36,243 nt of DNA from Oscillospiraceae bacterium (GTDB lineage Bacteria; Bacillota; Clostridia; Oscillospirales; Oscillospiraceae), in the NCBI GenBank assembly GCA_017457285.1, contig JAFTHT010000004.1:1-36243 (forward strand). The letters are read 5' to 3'. Position 1 is the stretch's first letter, and each line of letters opens with the position of its first letter. A program made the position numbers and the translations under genes. The notes under the pieces were generated by a model, which worked only from the letters and a program-made list of their open reading frames with translations, was not told the origin of the DNA and did not search any database. Below, one piece after another: positions 1-6,427 of this stretch.

Positions 1-371
1 CCGCCGCCACCGCCGCCACCGCCGCCGGCGTTATCGACGATGAAATATATCAGCTGCGCAATCAGAACGATGGCCACCACCGCTGCGGCGGTGATGAGGA
101 TATGCTTTTTGTATTTTTGCAAAAAAGAGGGGCCTTTGGGCTGCGCCGGGGCCATGGGGACCGGGGCGCTGAAGCTCTGGGGTGGGACCTCCCGGACGGG
201 AGCCGGGTCCGTGGAGCGGCGGGAGAAAATGACCTGAGGGGCTTCCGGCATATCGGGGCTGGGGCCGGTCTTGCGGGTACGCATTATGGGCAGGACCTGG
301 ATGGCTGTGCCGCAGGCGGGGCAGGCGGAAACGCCGTCGGGGGCTCTTTGACCGCAATTTGGACAAAACAT
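1..371 (-). CDS. Zinc-ribbon, single-pass membrane protein (3' end outside the window)
   Basis: This reads leftward from ATG at 371-369 and stays open to the window edge, giving 123 residues. The start has an AAAGGAG site about 8 bases upstream. Residues 3-20 hold two CxxC knuckles (CPNC and CPAC), a rubredoxin-like zinc ribbon of the kind found at the start of many Firmicutes membrane proteins. A Pro-rich linker follows, then a basic KYKKH stretch and one hydrophobic segment at about residues 92-112. Right after the membrane segment comes an uninterrupted glycine run made of GGC/GGT codons, which continues to the edge. The probable topology is a cytoplasmic zinc ribbon and an extracellular C-terminal domain on a Gly hinge. 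The function is unknown because the C-terminal domain is missing. Confidence 0.75.
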   Translation of the reverse strand, partial: MFCPNCGQRAPDGVSACPACGTAIQVLPIMRTRKTGPSPDMPEAPQVIFSRRSTDPAPVREVPPQSFSAPVPMAPAQPKGPSFLQKYKKHILITAAAVVAIVLIAQLIYFIVDNAGGGGGGGG

Positions 372-402
372 TTCGGACACTCCTTTATTTTGGGATAATT
401 TT

Positions 403-430
403 ATTATAATATCGCCGGAAAAAATGTCAA
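403..430 (-). promoter_or_regulatory. Promoter of the zinc-ribbon gene
   Basis: On the minus strand a perfect TTGACA (425-430) stands 16 bases from a perfect TATAAT (403-408). It lies about 30 bases upstream of the ATG at 371, so the leader is short. Confidence 0.75.
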
Positions 431-490
431 TAGGGGGCGGGCCGGTTCCGGATGTGAACTGTAATTTGCAAAGTCTTTTTGCAGAAATAC

Positions 491-518
491 TTTACTTTTC
501 TTATCCATATGATACAAT
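491..518 (+). promoter_or_regulatory. Probable promoter of the transglutaminase-like gene
   Basis: A TACAAT -10 box (513-518) is preceded by TGA, giving an extended TGnTACAAT element, with a weaker TTTACT -35 (491-496) 16 bases upstream. It is about 48 bases from the ATG at 566 and diverges from the zinc-ribbon promoter at 403-430. Confidence 0.6.
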
Positions 519-565
519 AATAATAGAATTCCTTAACTAATAAATTATTGACAGGAGGAATGACG

Positions 566-2578
566 ATGAAAAGATTGTTTTGCATGATGTTGGCCCTTTG
601 TGCCCTGCTGACGCTGTTGCCTGTGGGGGCCAGCGCCCAGGAGGTCTGCAATGTGGCCTCCGGCTGGCAGGCGGACCCCTTGGGGGGGCCGGTGCCGGAT
701 CGGCAGGTCAGCGCGCCGGTGATGCCCCGGTCCACCGACTATATGACGGAAACCCAGGCCGTGGAATACCTGCGCCAGCAGATGGAGCAGCGCATCAGCC
801 CCATCACCTTCAGCTATACGACGATGCAGGATGTCTACGACAGCGGCCAGGACCTGATGGCGAAAGCCGTTGTCCATACCGGCGTGCCCACCCAGGGAGA
901 TTACCTGGAGTGGCAGAGCGGTGCCTGGTCCTGGAACGCCAATTATTACGACGGCGCGGTTAAACGGGTGACCATCACCTATGAGGTGGTCTACTATACC
1001 TCCGCCAGCCAGGAGGCCCGGATGGACAGCCGGGTGGATATGCTCCTGAACAACCTGGATCTGTGGGATAGCTCCGACTATCAGAAGGTCAAGGGCATCT
1101 ACGACTATATCTGCGACAACGTTACATACGACTACGACAATCTGATGAACAACAGCTATAAGCTGAAGTACACCGCCTATGCGGCGCTGGTGCAGGGCAC
1201 CTCCGTCTGCCAGGGCTATGCCAACCTGTTCTACCGGCTGGCTCTGGAGCTGGGGGTGGATGCCCGGCTGGTTGCCGGTATCGGCAACGAGGGCCCTCAC
1301 AGCTGGAACATCGTAGAGCTGAACGACCAATACTATAACCTGGATGCCACCTGGGACGCGGGCAGCGTGGACTACGACTGGTTCCTCAAGAGCCCTGGCA
1401 CCTTCGACGACCATGAGCGGGACGAGGAATTCAACACCGTGGCCTTCCACCGGGAATACCCCATGTCCGCTACGGACTATGACCCGGCGGTGAAAATCAT
1501 CACCCAGCCCACCTCCGCCTCTGCGGTCAACGGCGGAACCGTCAAGGTCACGGTGAAGGCTCAGGGTGACGGCTTGACCTACAAATGGTACTACGCCAAC
1601 AAGGGCCAGAGCAAATTCACCTATACCGCCACCTTCAAGGGCAACACCTACACCGCCCAGATGAACGCCACCCGGGATGGCCGCCGGATTTACTGCGTGA
1701 TTTCGGATCAGTATGGCAATTCCGTCAAATCCAATGTGGTGACACTGACCATGAATACTCCCCTGGCCATTACCACCCAGCCGGTGAGCGTGACGGTGGC
1801 GGCGGGACAAACCGCGAAGGTGACCCTTAAGGCCCAGGGTGACGGCTTGACCTACAAATGGTACTACGCCAACAAGGGCCAGAGCAAATTCACCTATACC
1901 GCCACCTTCAAGGGCAACACCTACACCGCCCAGATGAACGCCACCCGGGATGGCCGCCGGATTTACTGCGTGGTGACGGATAAAAACGGTAATTCCGTCC
2001 GGTCCAATACCGTGACCCTGAGCATGAAAACGCCCCTGAAGATCACCACCCAGCCCGTGAGCGTGACGGTATCCGCCGGGCAGACCGCCAAGGTGACCAT
2101 CAAGGCCCAGGGTGACGGCCTGACCTACGCCTGGTACTATGCCGACCCCACCAGCGGTAAGTTCCAGAAAACCAATACCTTCAAGGGCAACACCTACACG
2201 GTGACCATGAACACCGCCCGGGCCGGCCGTATCATCTACTGCGTGGTAACGGACCGGTATGGCGACAGCGTCACCACCTCCATGGCGGTGCTGAATCAGA
2301 CCTCCGCTCTGAAAATCACAAGGCAGCCTGTGAGCGTGGCGGTGGCTGCGGGCAAGACTGCCAAGGTCACCGTGGGTGTCAGCGGTCAGGGCCTGCGCTA
2401 CCGGTGGTACTATGCCAATGCGGGCTCCAATACCTTCACCTATACCGCCACCTTCAAGGGCAATACCTATACCGTGCCCATGAATGCCGCCCGGGCCGGC
2501 CGTCGCCTCTACTGCGTCATCACGGACCAGTCCGGCAACCGGATGGTGACCAATGTGGTTACGCTGAATATGACGTAA
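566..2578 (+). CDS. Secreted transglutaminase-like protein with four Ig-like repeats
   Basis: This is 670 residues starting at ATG 566. AGGAGG at 553-558 is 7 bases from this ATG but only 1 base from the in-frame ATG at 560, which decides the start. Residues 1-25 form a signal peptide ending ASA-Q with no lipobox Cys, so it is probably released. Residues about 170-275 form a transglutaminase-like/peptidase core with a Cys215 (SVCQGYA), His245 (GPHSWN), Asp260 (NLDATWD) triad. From about residue 310, four beta-rich repeats of about 90 residues follow, each starting like KITTQPVSV and containing WYYA and IYCVVTD, the Ig-like pattern of bacterial surface proteins. It has no LPXTG or SLH anchor. 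The family includes proteases and crosslinkers, and the substrate cannot be read from the sequence. The next gene starts 15 bases after its stop. Confidence 0.85.
   Translation: MKRLFCMMLALCALLTLLPVGASAQEVCNVASGWQADPLGGPVPDRQVSAPVMPRSTDYMTETQAVEYLRQQMEQRISPITFSYTTMQDVYDSGQDLMAKAVVHTGVPTQGDYLEWQSGAWSWNANYYDGAVKRVTITYEVVYYTSASQEARMDSRVDMLLNNLDLWDSSDYQKVKGIYDYICDNVTYDYDNLMNNSYKLKYTAYAALVQGTSVCQGYANLFYRLALELGVDARLVAGIGNEGPHSWNIVELNDQYYNLDATWDAGSVDYDWFLKSPGTFDDHERDEEFNTVAFHREYPMSATDYDPAVKIITQPTSASAVNGGTVKVTVKAQGDGLTYKWYYANKGQSKFTYTATFKGNTYTAQMNATRDGRRIYCVISDQYGNSVKSNVVTLTMNTPLAITTQPVSVTVAAGQTAKVTLKAQGDGLTYKWYYANKGQSKFTYTATFKGNTYTAQMNATRDGRRIYCVVTDKNGNSVRSNTVTLSMKTPLKITTQPVSVTVSAGQTAKVTIKAQGDGLTYAWYYADPTSGKFQKTNTFKGNTYTVTMNTARAGRIIYCVVTDRYGDSVTTSMAVLNQTSALKITRQPVSVAVAAGKTAKVTVGVSGQGLRYRWYYANAGSNTFTYTATFKGNTYTVPMNAARAGRRLYCVITDQSGNRMVTNVVTLNMT
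1562..1972 (+). repeat. Identical 138-bp direct repeat inside the Ig-like region
   Basis: Bases 1562-1699 and 1835-1972 are identical over 138 bp, 273 bp (91 codons) apart, and encode the core of Ig-like repeats 1 and 2. Repeats 3 and 4 have diverged at the DNA level. Identity at silent positions points to a recent duplication or gene conversion within the gene. Confidence 0.95.
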
Positions 2579-2592
2579 GAGGGGAAAATGCA

Positions 2593-3327
2593 TTGAAATC
2601 CGGAAATGAGTTGCCCGGCTCCTTGAAGCTGTGGGCTTCGCTGGCGGCAGGGGAGCTGATGGTGCCTGTGGGCGCGATACTTGCGCAGAAGAATGAGAGC
2701 GGTGCGCTGCATTGGCTGGGCCGGGGGCTGTTTTACCTGGGCTTTGTGGCCGCGGCGGGGTTTGCGCTGCTGCTGATTTGGTCGGCAATTCGGAGCTTTG
2801 TGGCCGGGGTGAAAGCCCTGGCCCACCCCCGGCTGGAGCGGTGCTGCTGGCTCTGCGCCGGCGGCTGGCTGTGTTCTGTTCCGGCGGTGGTGCTGAATTC
2901 CCTTGGCATGGAATGGGTGGGGGGACTGTTTGCCATTCCCATGCTCCTTGCCGCCCTGGGGACCCTGCCGCTGATTATTGTGGTGGAGATACACAAGGCT
3001 CCACCCAGGCAGAAAAAGCCGAAAAAACACCGGACGAAGCTGGAAATTGCCCGACTCTGGTGCGCCTGGAGCTTCCTGGTGGCCTATCTGGGCGGTATGT
3101 GGAGCCTGGTGGCTGTCTGGGGATATTATGTGTTCCTGGTGGGCATCGCCGGAATTGTTGCCTGGGCGGTGCTGTCGGTGCTGATTCCCCGCCAGCGAAA
3201 AAAGCTGGAGGCCCAGAAAGTTCCCTGCCAGCGCTGTCGGGTCCGGCTCTTCCGGGACGAGGCCCAATGGTGGAGGGACCAGCCCTACTGCGCCCGCTGC
3301 CACCGGCTCCTTGAGAGAGAGCCGTGA
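2593..3327 (+). CDS. Multi-pass membrane protein with C-terminal zinc ribbon
   Basis: I do not recognise the family. I place the start at TTG 2593, 8 bases after a GAGGGG site (2579-2584), giving 244 residues. The nearby ATG at 2588 hits a stop at once, and the next in-frame ATG is 2659. About five hydrophobic segments lie at roughly residues 13-35, 45-70, 82-105, 112-128 and 155-195, split by a basic loop (RQKKPKKHR). The tail has two CxxC knuckles (CQRC from residue 212, CARC at 233-236) separated by 17 residues, which should bind zinc on the cytoplasmic side. It follows the transglutaminase-like gene by 14 bases, so the two are probably cotranscribed. No function is assigned. Confidence 0.7.
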   Translation: MKSGNELPGSLKLWASLAAGELMVPVGAILAQKNESGALHWLGRGLFYLGFVAAAGFALLLIWSAIRSFVAGVKALAHPRLERCCWLCAGGWLCSVPAVVLNSLGMEWVGGLFAIPMLLAALGTLPLIIVVEIHKAPPRQKKPKKHRTKLEIARLWCAWSFLVAYLGGMWSLVAVWGYYVFLVGIAGIVAWAVLSVLIPRQRKKLEAQKVPCQRCRVRLFRDEAQWWRDQPYCARCHRLLEREP

Positions 3328-3369
3328 TTGGATTTTTGGCAAAAAAGCAAAAAAATCGAAAAATACCCC

Positions 3370-3398
3370 TTGACATTTGGCGGATTTCCCGGTATAAT
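3370..3398 (+). promoter_or_regulatory. Consensus promoter of tRNA-Asp
   Basis: TTGACA (3370-3375), a 17-base spacer and TATAAT (3393-3398) match the sigma-A consensus exactly. The mature tRNA starts 11 bases downstream. Confidence 0.92.
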
Positions 3399-3408
3399 AC
3401 CCACGCTT

Positions 3409-3485
3409 GGCCCGGTGGTGCAGTCGGTTAGCACGCCAGCCTGTCACGCTGGAGGTCGACGGTTCGAGTCCGTTCCGGGTCGCCA
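3409..3485 (+). tRNA. tRNA-Asp (anticodon GTC)
   Basis: This is a 77-base cloverleaf. The 7-bp acceptor stem is GGCCCGG with CCGGGTC (one G-U pair), followed by discriminator G and an encoded CCA end. The anticodon stem CCAGC/GCTGG closes the loop CTGTCAC, placing the GTC anticodon at 3443-3445. The T-loop is GGTTCGAGTCC. A single-gene transcription unit is indicated by its own consensus promoter and by a terminator 5 bases after CCA. Confidence 0.97.
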
Positions 3486-3489
3486 AATA

Positions 3490-3522
3490 AACCCCATCCA
3501 TTCGGATGGGGTTTTATTTTTT
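3490..3522 (+). terminator. Terminator of tRNA-Asp
   Basis: A perfect 10-bp stem (AACCCCATCC with GGATGGGGTT) around a 4-base ATTC loop is followed by TTATTTTTT. Confidence 0.93.
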
Positions 3523-3579
3523 GCGGCAACGAGCCCCACTTGTTGGCTGATCATTTACCACCTTTTATCCACGCTATGG

Positions 3580-3608
3580 TTGACAATCCTTCGGCAAAGG
3601 GGTATAAT
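3580..3608 (+). promoter_or_regulatory. Consensus promoter of the dehydrogenase-malic enzyme unit
   Basis: TTGACA (3580-3585), 17 bases, then TATAAT (3603-3608) again match the consensus exactly. The predicted leader is about 80 bases before the ATG at 3694. Confidence 0.9.
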
Positions 3609-3693
3609 TACCAATAGTATAAGGGGGAGGATGGGCTTTATGCCTCTCCTGCTTATCTTATGGATCGATTTACTGACAATGGAGGAATTTATA

Positions 3694-4638
3694 ATGAGCA
3701 AAATCAGTGTGATCGGCGCCGGCAGCGTGGGCGCCACTATTGCCAACGACCTGATGATCCAGGGCGTTGCGTCCGAGATTGTCCTGGTGGACGTGAACAA
3801 GAAGAAGGCCCTGGGCGAGGCCCTGGACATTTATCAGGGTGCCCCCTTCTGCTCCCCCGCCGTGGTGCGGGCCGGTGAGTATGCCGATGTGGAGGGCTCC
3901 GATATCGTGGTCATCACCTGCGGCATGGCCCGGAAGCCCGGCATGACCCGGCTGGATCTGGCCCAGGTCAATGTCAACATCCTGAAGGACGTGGCGGGCA
4001 ATGTGACCCAGTACGCCCCCGATGCCATTTATGTCATCGTTTCCAACCCTGTGGATGTGCTGACCTATGTGTTCCACAAGATTTCCGGCATCCCCGAGAA
4101 CCAGATCATCGGCTCCGGCACCATCCTGGACACCAGCCGCCTCCAGTCCACCCTGGCCAAGCGGTTCTGCATCAGCCCCAAGAACGTCCATGCCCACGTC
4201 TACGGCGAGCATGGCGACAGCCAGTTCGTGCCCTGGTCCCTGGCCCACATCGCCAACAACCATGTGGATTCCTACGCAGAGCACTCCCCCGACAAGGACA
4301 AGATCGTCTGGGACAAGGATTACGCCGAGATCGAGGAGTTCGTCAAGAAGTCCGGCGCTCAGATTATCGAGAATAAGGGCGCTACCTTCTACGCCGTGGC
4401 CATGTCCGTGGTCCATATCTGCAAGTGCATCTATTCCGATGCCGGCACCGCCCTGTCCGTTTCCACCATGATGCACGGCGAGTACGGCGTGGAGGATGTG
4501 TGCCTGTCCACCCTGGTGCTGGTGGACCGCAGCGGCGTCCGGGGCAAGATCATGAACCCCCTGACCGAGGAGGAGCTGGGCAAAATGCGTACCTCCGCCG
4601 AAAAGCTCAGAAGCGTCATCGACCAGGTGCAGTTCTAA
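3694..4638 (+). CDS. mdh: NAD-dependent malate dehydrogenase (LDH/MDH family)
   Basis: This 314-residue enzyme should interconvert oxaloacetate and malate with NADH. GGAGG (3681-3685) is 8 bases before ATG 3694, and the open frame further upstream runs through the promoter. Visible are the Rossmann loop GAGSVG (8-13), Asp33 for NAD preference, the substrate arginines Arg86 and Arg149, and catalytic His173 in GEHGDS. The residue that separates the two activities, position 102 in classical LDH numbering, is Arg80 (MARKPGMTR), the malate type; lactate dehydrogenases have Gln. The overall sequence nevertheless looks LDH-like (HVYGEHGDS, GSGTILDT), so automatic annotation may say L-lactate dehydrogenase. 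The malic enzyme gene next door supports malate. Confidence 0.85.
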   Translation: MSKISVIGAGSVGATIANDLMIQGVASEIVLVDVNKKKALGEALDIYQGAPFCSPAVVRAGEYADVEGSDIVVITCGMARKPGMTRLDLAQVNVNILKDVAGNVTQYAPDAIYVIVSNPVDVLTYVFHKISGIPENQIIGSGTILDTSRLQSTLAKRFCISPKNVHAHVYGEHGDSQFVPWSLAHIANNHVDSYAEHSPDKDKIVWDKDYAEIEEFVKKSGAQIIENKGATFYAVAMSVVHICKCIYSDAGTALSVSTMMHGEYGVEDVCLSTLVLVDRSGVRGKIMNPLTEEELGKMRTSAEKLRSVIDQVQF

Positions 4639-4640
4639 AA

Positions 4641-4672
4641 AGGCTCCCCTCCCAGGGGAGGCGTTGAGGTGC
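4641..4672. repeat. Partial palindromic repeat in the mdh-malic enzyme gap
   Basis: GGCTCCCCTCCCAGGGGAGG, followed by a GTGCC-type flank, forms a short hairpin. It resembles one arm of the larger elements at 6191-6314 and 11902-12037. It sits inside a probable operon and has no U-run, so it could be an RNA processing or stability element. Confidence 0.5.
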
Positions 4673-4705
4673 CTATACATTATAATATATAAGGAGAAAC
4701 CGATC

Positions 4706-5878
4706 ATGGATTACGCAAAAGAATCCCTGCGTTTGCATAATGAGTGGAAGGGCAAGATCGAAGTGGTTGCCACCGTGCCCGTTGCCACCAAGGAAGATCT
4801 GTCCCTGGCCTATACCCCCGGCGTGGCCCAGCCCTGCCTGGAGATCCAGAAGGACGTCCAGAAGTCCTACGACCTGACCCGCCGCCACAATATCTGCGCC
4901 GTGGTCACCGACGGCACCGCCGTCCTGGGCCTGGGCGACATCGGCCCCGAGGCCGGTATGCCCGTCATGGAGGGCAAGTGCGTCCTGTTCAAGGCCTTCG
5001 GCGACGTGGATGCCTTCCCTCTGTGCGTCAAGAGTAAGGATGTGGACGAAATCGTCAACACCATTTACATGATTTCCGGTTCCTTCGGCGGTGTGAATCT
5101 GGAGGATATCTCCGCCCCCCGGTGCTTCGAGATCGAGCGGAAGCTCAAGGAGAAGTGCGACATCCCGATTTTCCACGACGATCAGCACGGCACCGCCATC
5201 GTTACCCTGGCCGGCCTGCTGAACGCCCTGAAGGTGGTGGGCAAGAAGAAGGAGGACGTGAAGATCGTCACCTCCGGCGCCGGTGCCGCCGCCATTTCCA
5301 TCGTCAAGCTCCTGCTGTCCGCCGGTTTTAAGAATGTGATTATGACCGACCGCACCGGCGCCATCTACGAGGGCCGGGAGGGTCTGAACTGGATCAAGGC
5401 CGAGATGGCCCAGCTGACCAACAAGGACAAGGTGGCCGGCAAGCTCTCTGACGTGATTGTGGGCGCGGATGTGTTCATCGGCGTTTCCGCCCCCGGCACC
5501 CTGACCACCGAGATGGTCAAGACCATGAACAAGGATGCCATCGTCTTTGCCTGCGCCAACCCCACCCCCGAGATTTTCCCCGAGGATGCCAAGGCCGGCG
5601 GCGCCCGTGTGATCTCCACCGGCCGCTCCGACTATCCCAACCAGGTCAACAACGTCCTGGCCTTCCCCGGCATTTTCCGCGGCACCTTCGATGTCCGGGC
5701 CTCCGACATCAACGAGGAAATGAAGATGGCCGCCGCCATGGCCATCGCGGGCCTGATCTCCGACGAGGAGCTGAATGAGGACTACATCATCCCCGCCGCC
5801 TTCGACCCCCGGGTTGGCCCGGCGGTTGCCAAGGCCGTAGCCGAAGCCGCCATCAAGAGCGGCGTTGCCCGTATCTAA
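4706..5878 (+). CDS. NAD(P)-dependent malic enzyme (decarboxylating malate dehydrogenase)
   Basis: This 390-residue protein oxidatively decarboxylates malate to pyruvate and CO2. AAGGAG lies 9 bases before ATG 4706. The N-terminal malic domain shows TPGVAQPC, VTDGTAVLGLGDIG and the metal/substrate region IPIFHDDQHGTA. The C-terminal NAD-binding domain starts near residue 175 with SGAGAAAISI and ends with the PALDPR-like block AAFDPRVGPAVA. The length fits the short bacterial form without a phosphotransacetylase domain. Placed 67 bases after mdh and ahead of a strong terminator, it completes an oxaloacetate-malate-pyruvate route that could convert NADH into NADPH or feed pyruvate in fermentation. 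Cofactor preference is not decided from the sequence. Confidence 0.94.
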   Translation: MDYAKESLRLHNEWKGKIEVVATVPVATKEDLSLAYTPGVAQPCLEIQKDVQKSYDLTRRHNICAVVTDGTAVLGLGDIGPEAGMPVMEGKCVLFKAFGDVDAFPLCVKSKDVDEIVNTIYMISGSFGGVNLEDISAPRCFEIERKLKEKCDIPIFHDDQHGTAIVTLAGLLNALKVVGKKKEDVKIVTSGAGAAAISIVKLLLSAGFKNVIMTDRTGAIYEGREGLNWIKAEMAQLTNKDKVAGKLSDVIVGADVFIGVSAPGTLTTEMVKTMNKDAIVFACANPTPEIFPEDAKAGGARVISTGRSDYPNQVNNVLAFPGIFRGTFDVRASDINEEMKMAAAMAIAGLISDEELNEDYIIPAAFDPRVGPAVAKAVAEAAIKSGVARI

Positions 5879-5882
5879 TATC

Positions 5883-5909
5883 AAAGACCGGCCCTCGGGC
5901 CGGTCTTTT
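5883..5909 (+). terminator. Terminator of the mdh-malic enzyme unit
   Basis: AAAGACCGGCCC pairs with GGGCCGGTCTTT across a minimal TC turn and runs into T residues, just after the malic enzyme stop. Confidence 0.93.
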
Positions 5910-5924
5910 AGACTGTCGAAAAGG

Positions 5925-6135
5925 GTTCTGATGAGTGTAAATGATTGGTTAGCGAACTAAGATCATGCTGTCATTGCGAGGAGCGAAGCGACGTGGCAAT
6001 CTCCCGGTATCATCTACGATAAGGAAAAAGTTCGATGAACGTACAATGTAGAATGGTATTATCCATAGATTTTGGTGCGAATTAGGACCAAAGTTGTACC
6101 AGGAGATTGCCACGGCCTTCGGCCTCGCAATGACA
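5925..6135. repeat. Hairpin repeat element, family A copy 1 (about 100-bp core)
   Basis: The left arm starts TGTCATTGCGAGGAGCG at 5969 and the right arm ends CTCGCAATGACA at 6135. The arms are imperfect inverted repeats of about 33 bp around a core of roughly 100 bp. Together with upstream flank from 5925, it aligns without gaps to 36062-36243, with one mismatch in the last 146 positions. It has no coding capacity. The size, inverted arms and near-identity to a distant copy suggest a MITE-like element or a structured non-coding unit. Confidence 0.85.
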
Positions 6136-6190
6136 CGGTTGTTGTGGTTGGCGCGTCGTTTTAGGCCGCTAAACAATCATTTACCACTTC

Positions 6191-6314
6191 TTGCCCCCCT
6201 CATTTATGAGGGGGGTGCCCCGAAGGGGCGGGGGGAGTATACAATTCACAATATTTCGGACTCCCCCCGACCTTCGCTGCGCTCGGCCACCCCCCTCATA
6301 AATGAGGGGGGCAA
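6191..6314. repeat. Hairpin repeat element, family B copy 1
   Basis: The 124-bp element begins TTGCCCCCCTCATTTATGAG and ends with its inverted complement. Each arm is itself palindromic, so a cruciform or double hairpin is possible. An internal GTGCCCCGAAGGGGCGG motif recurs as GTGCCCTGAAGGGGCGG in the element at 11902-12037. The stretch from 5879 to 6427 holds only this element, the family A copy and terminators; I see no gene in it. Confidence 0.75.
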
Positions 6315-6373
6315 GGGGTGCTTCTTATTCTAAACAACCATTCATAGCAATGACATGGGTTGTGAATATAATG

Positions 6374-6405
6374 AATCCCCGGCAGATTTTGGTCTGCCGG
6401 GGATT
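6374..6405 (-). terminator. Probable terminator of the P-type ATPase gene
   Basis: A perfect 13-bp stem, AATCCCCGGCAGA with TCTGCCGGGGATT, around a 6-base loop lies 22 bases beyond the ATPase stop. The tract that follows on the minus strand is only moderately T-rich. Confidence 0.65.
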
Positions 6406-6427
6406 AATTATGAGAATTGTCCGGATA

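Noticed and set aside
545..2788. A 747-codon minus-strand frame over the transglutaminase-like gene
   Set aside because: Its repetitive GGVHLGG pattern is only the shadow of the Ig-like DNA repeats, and it runs through two real genes.
3328..3693. N-terminal extension of the dehydrogenase frame through the tRNA and promoter
   Set aside because: The frame is open by chance; a consensus promoter, ribosome site and ATG at 3694 give the family's normal length.
5925..6314. Insertion sequence in the gap after the malic enzyme gene
   Set aside because: There is no transposase frame; only short hairpin repeats are present.
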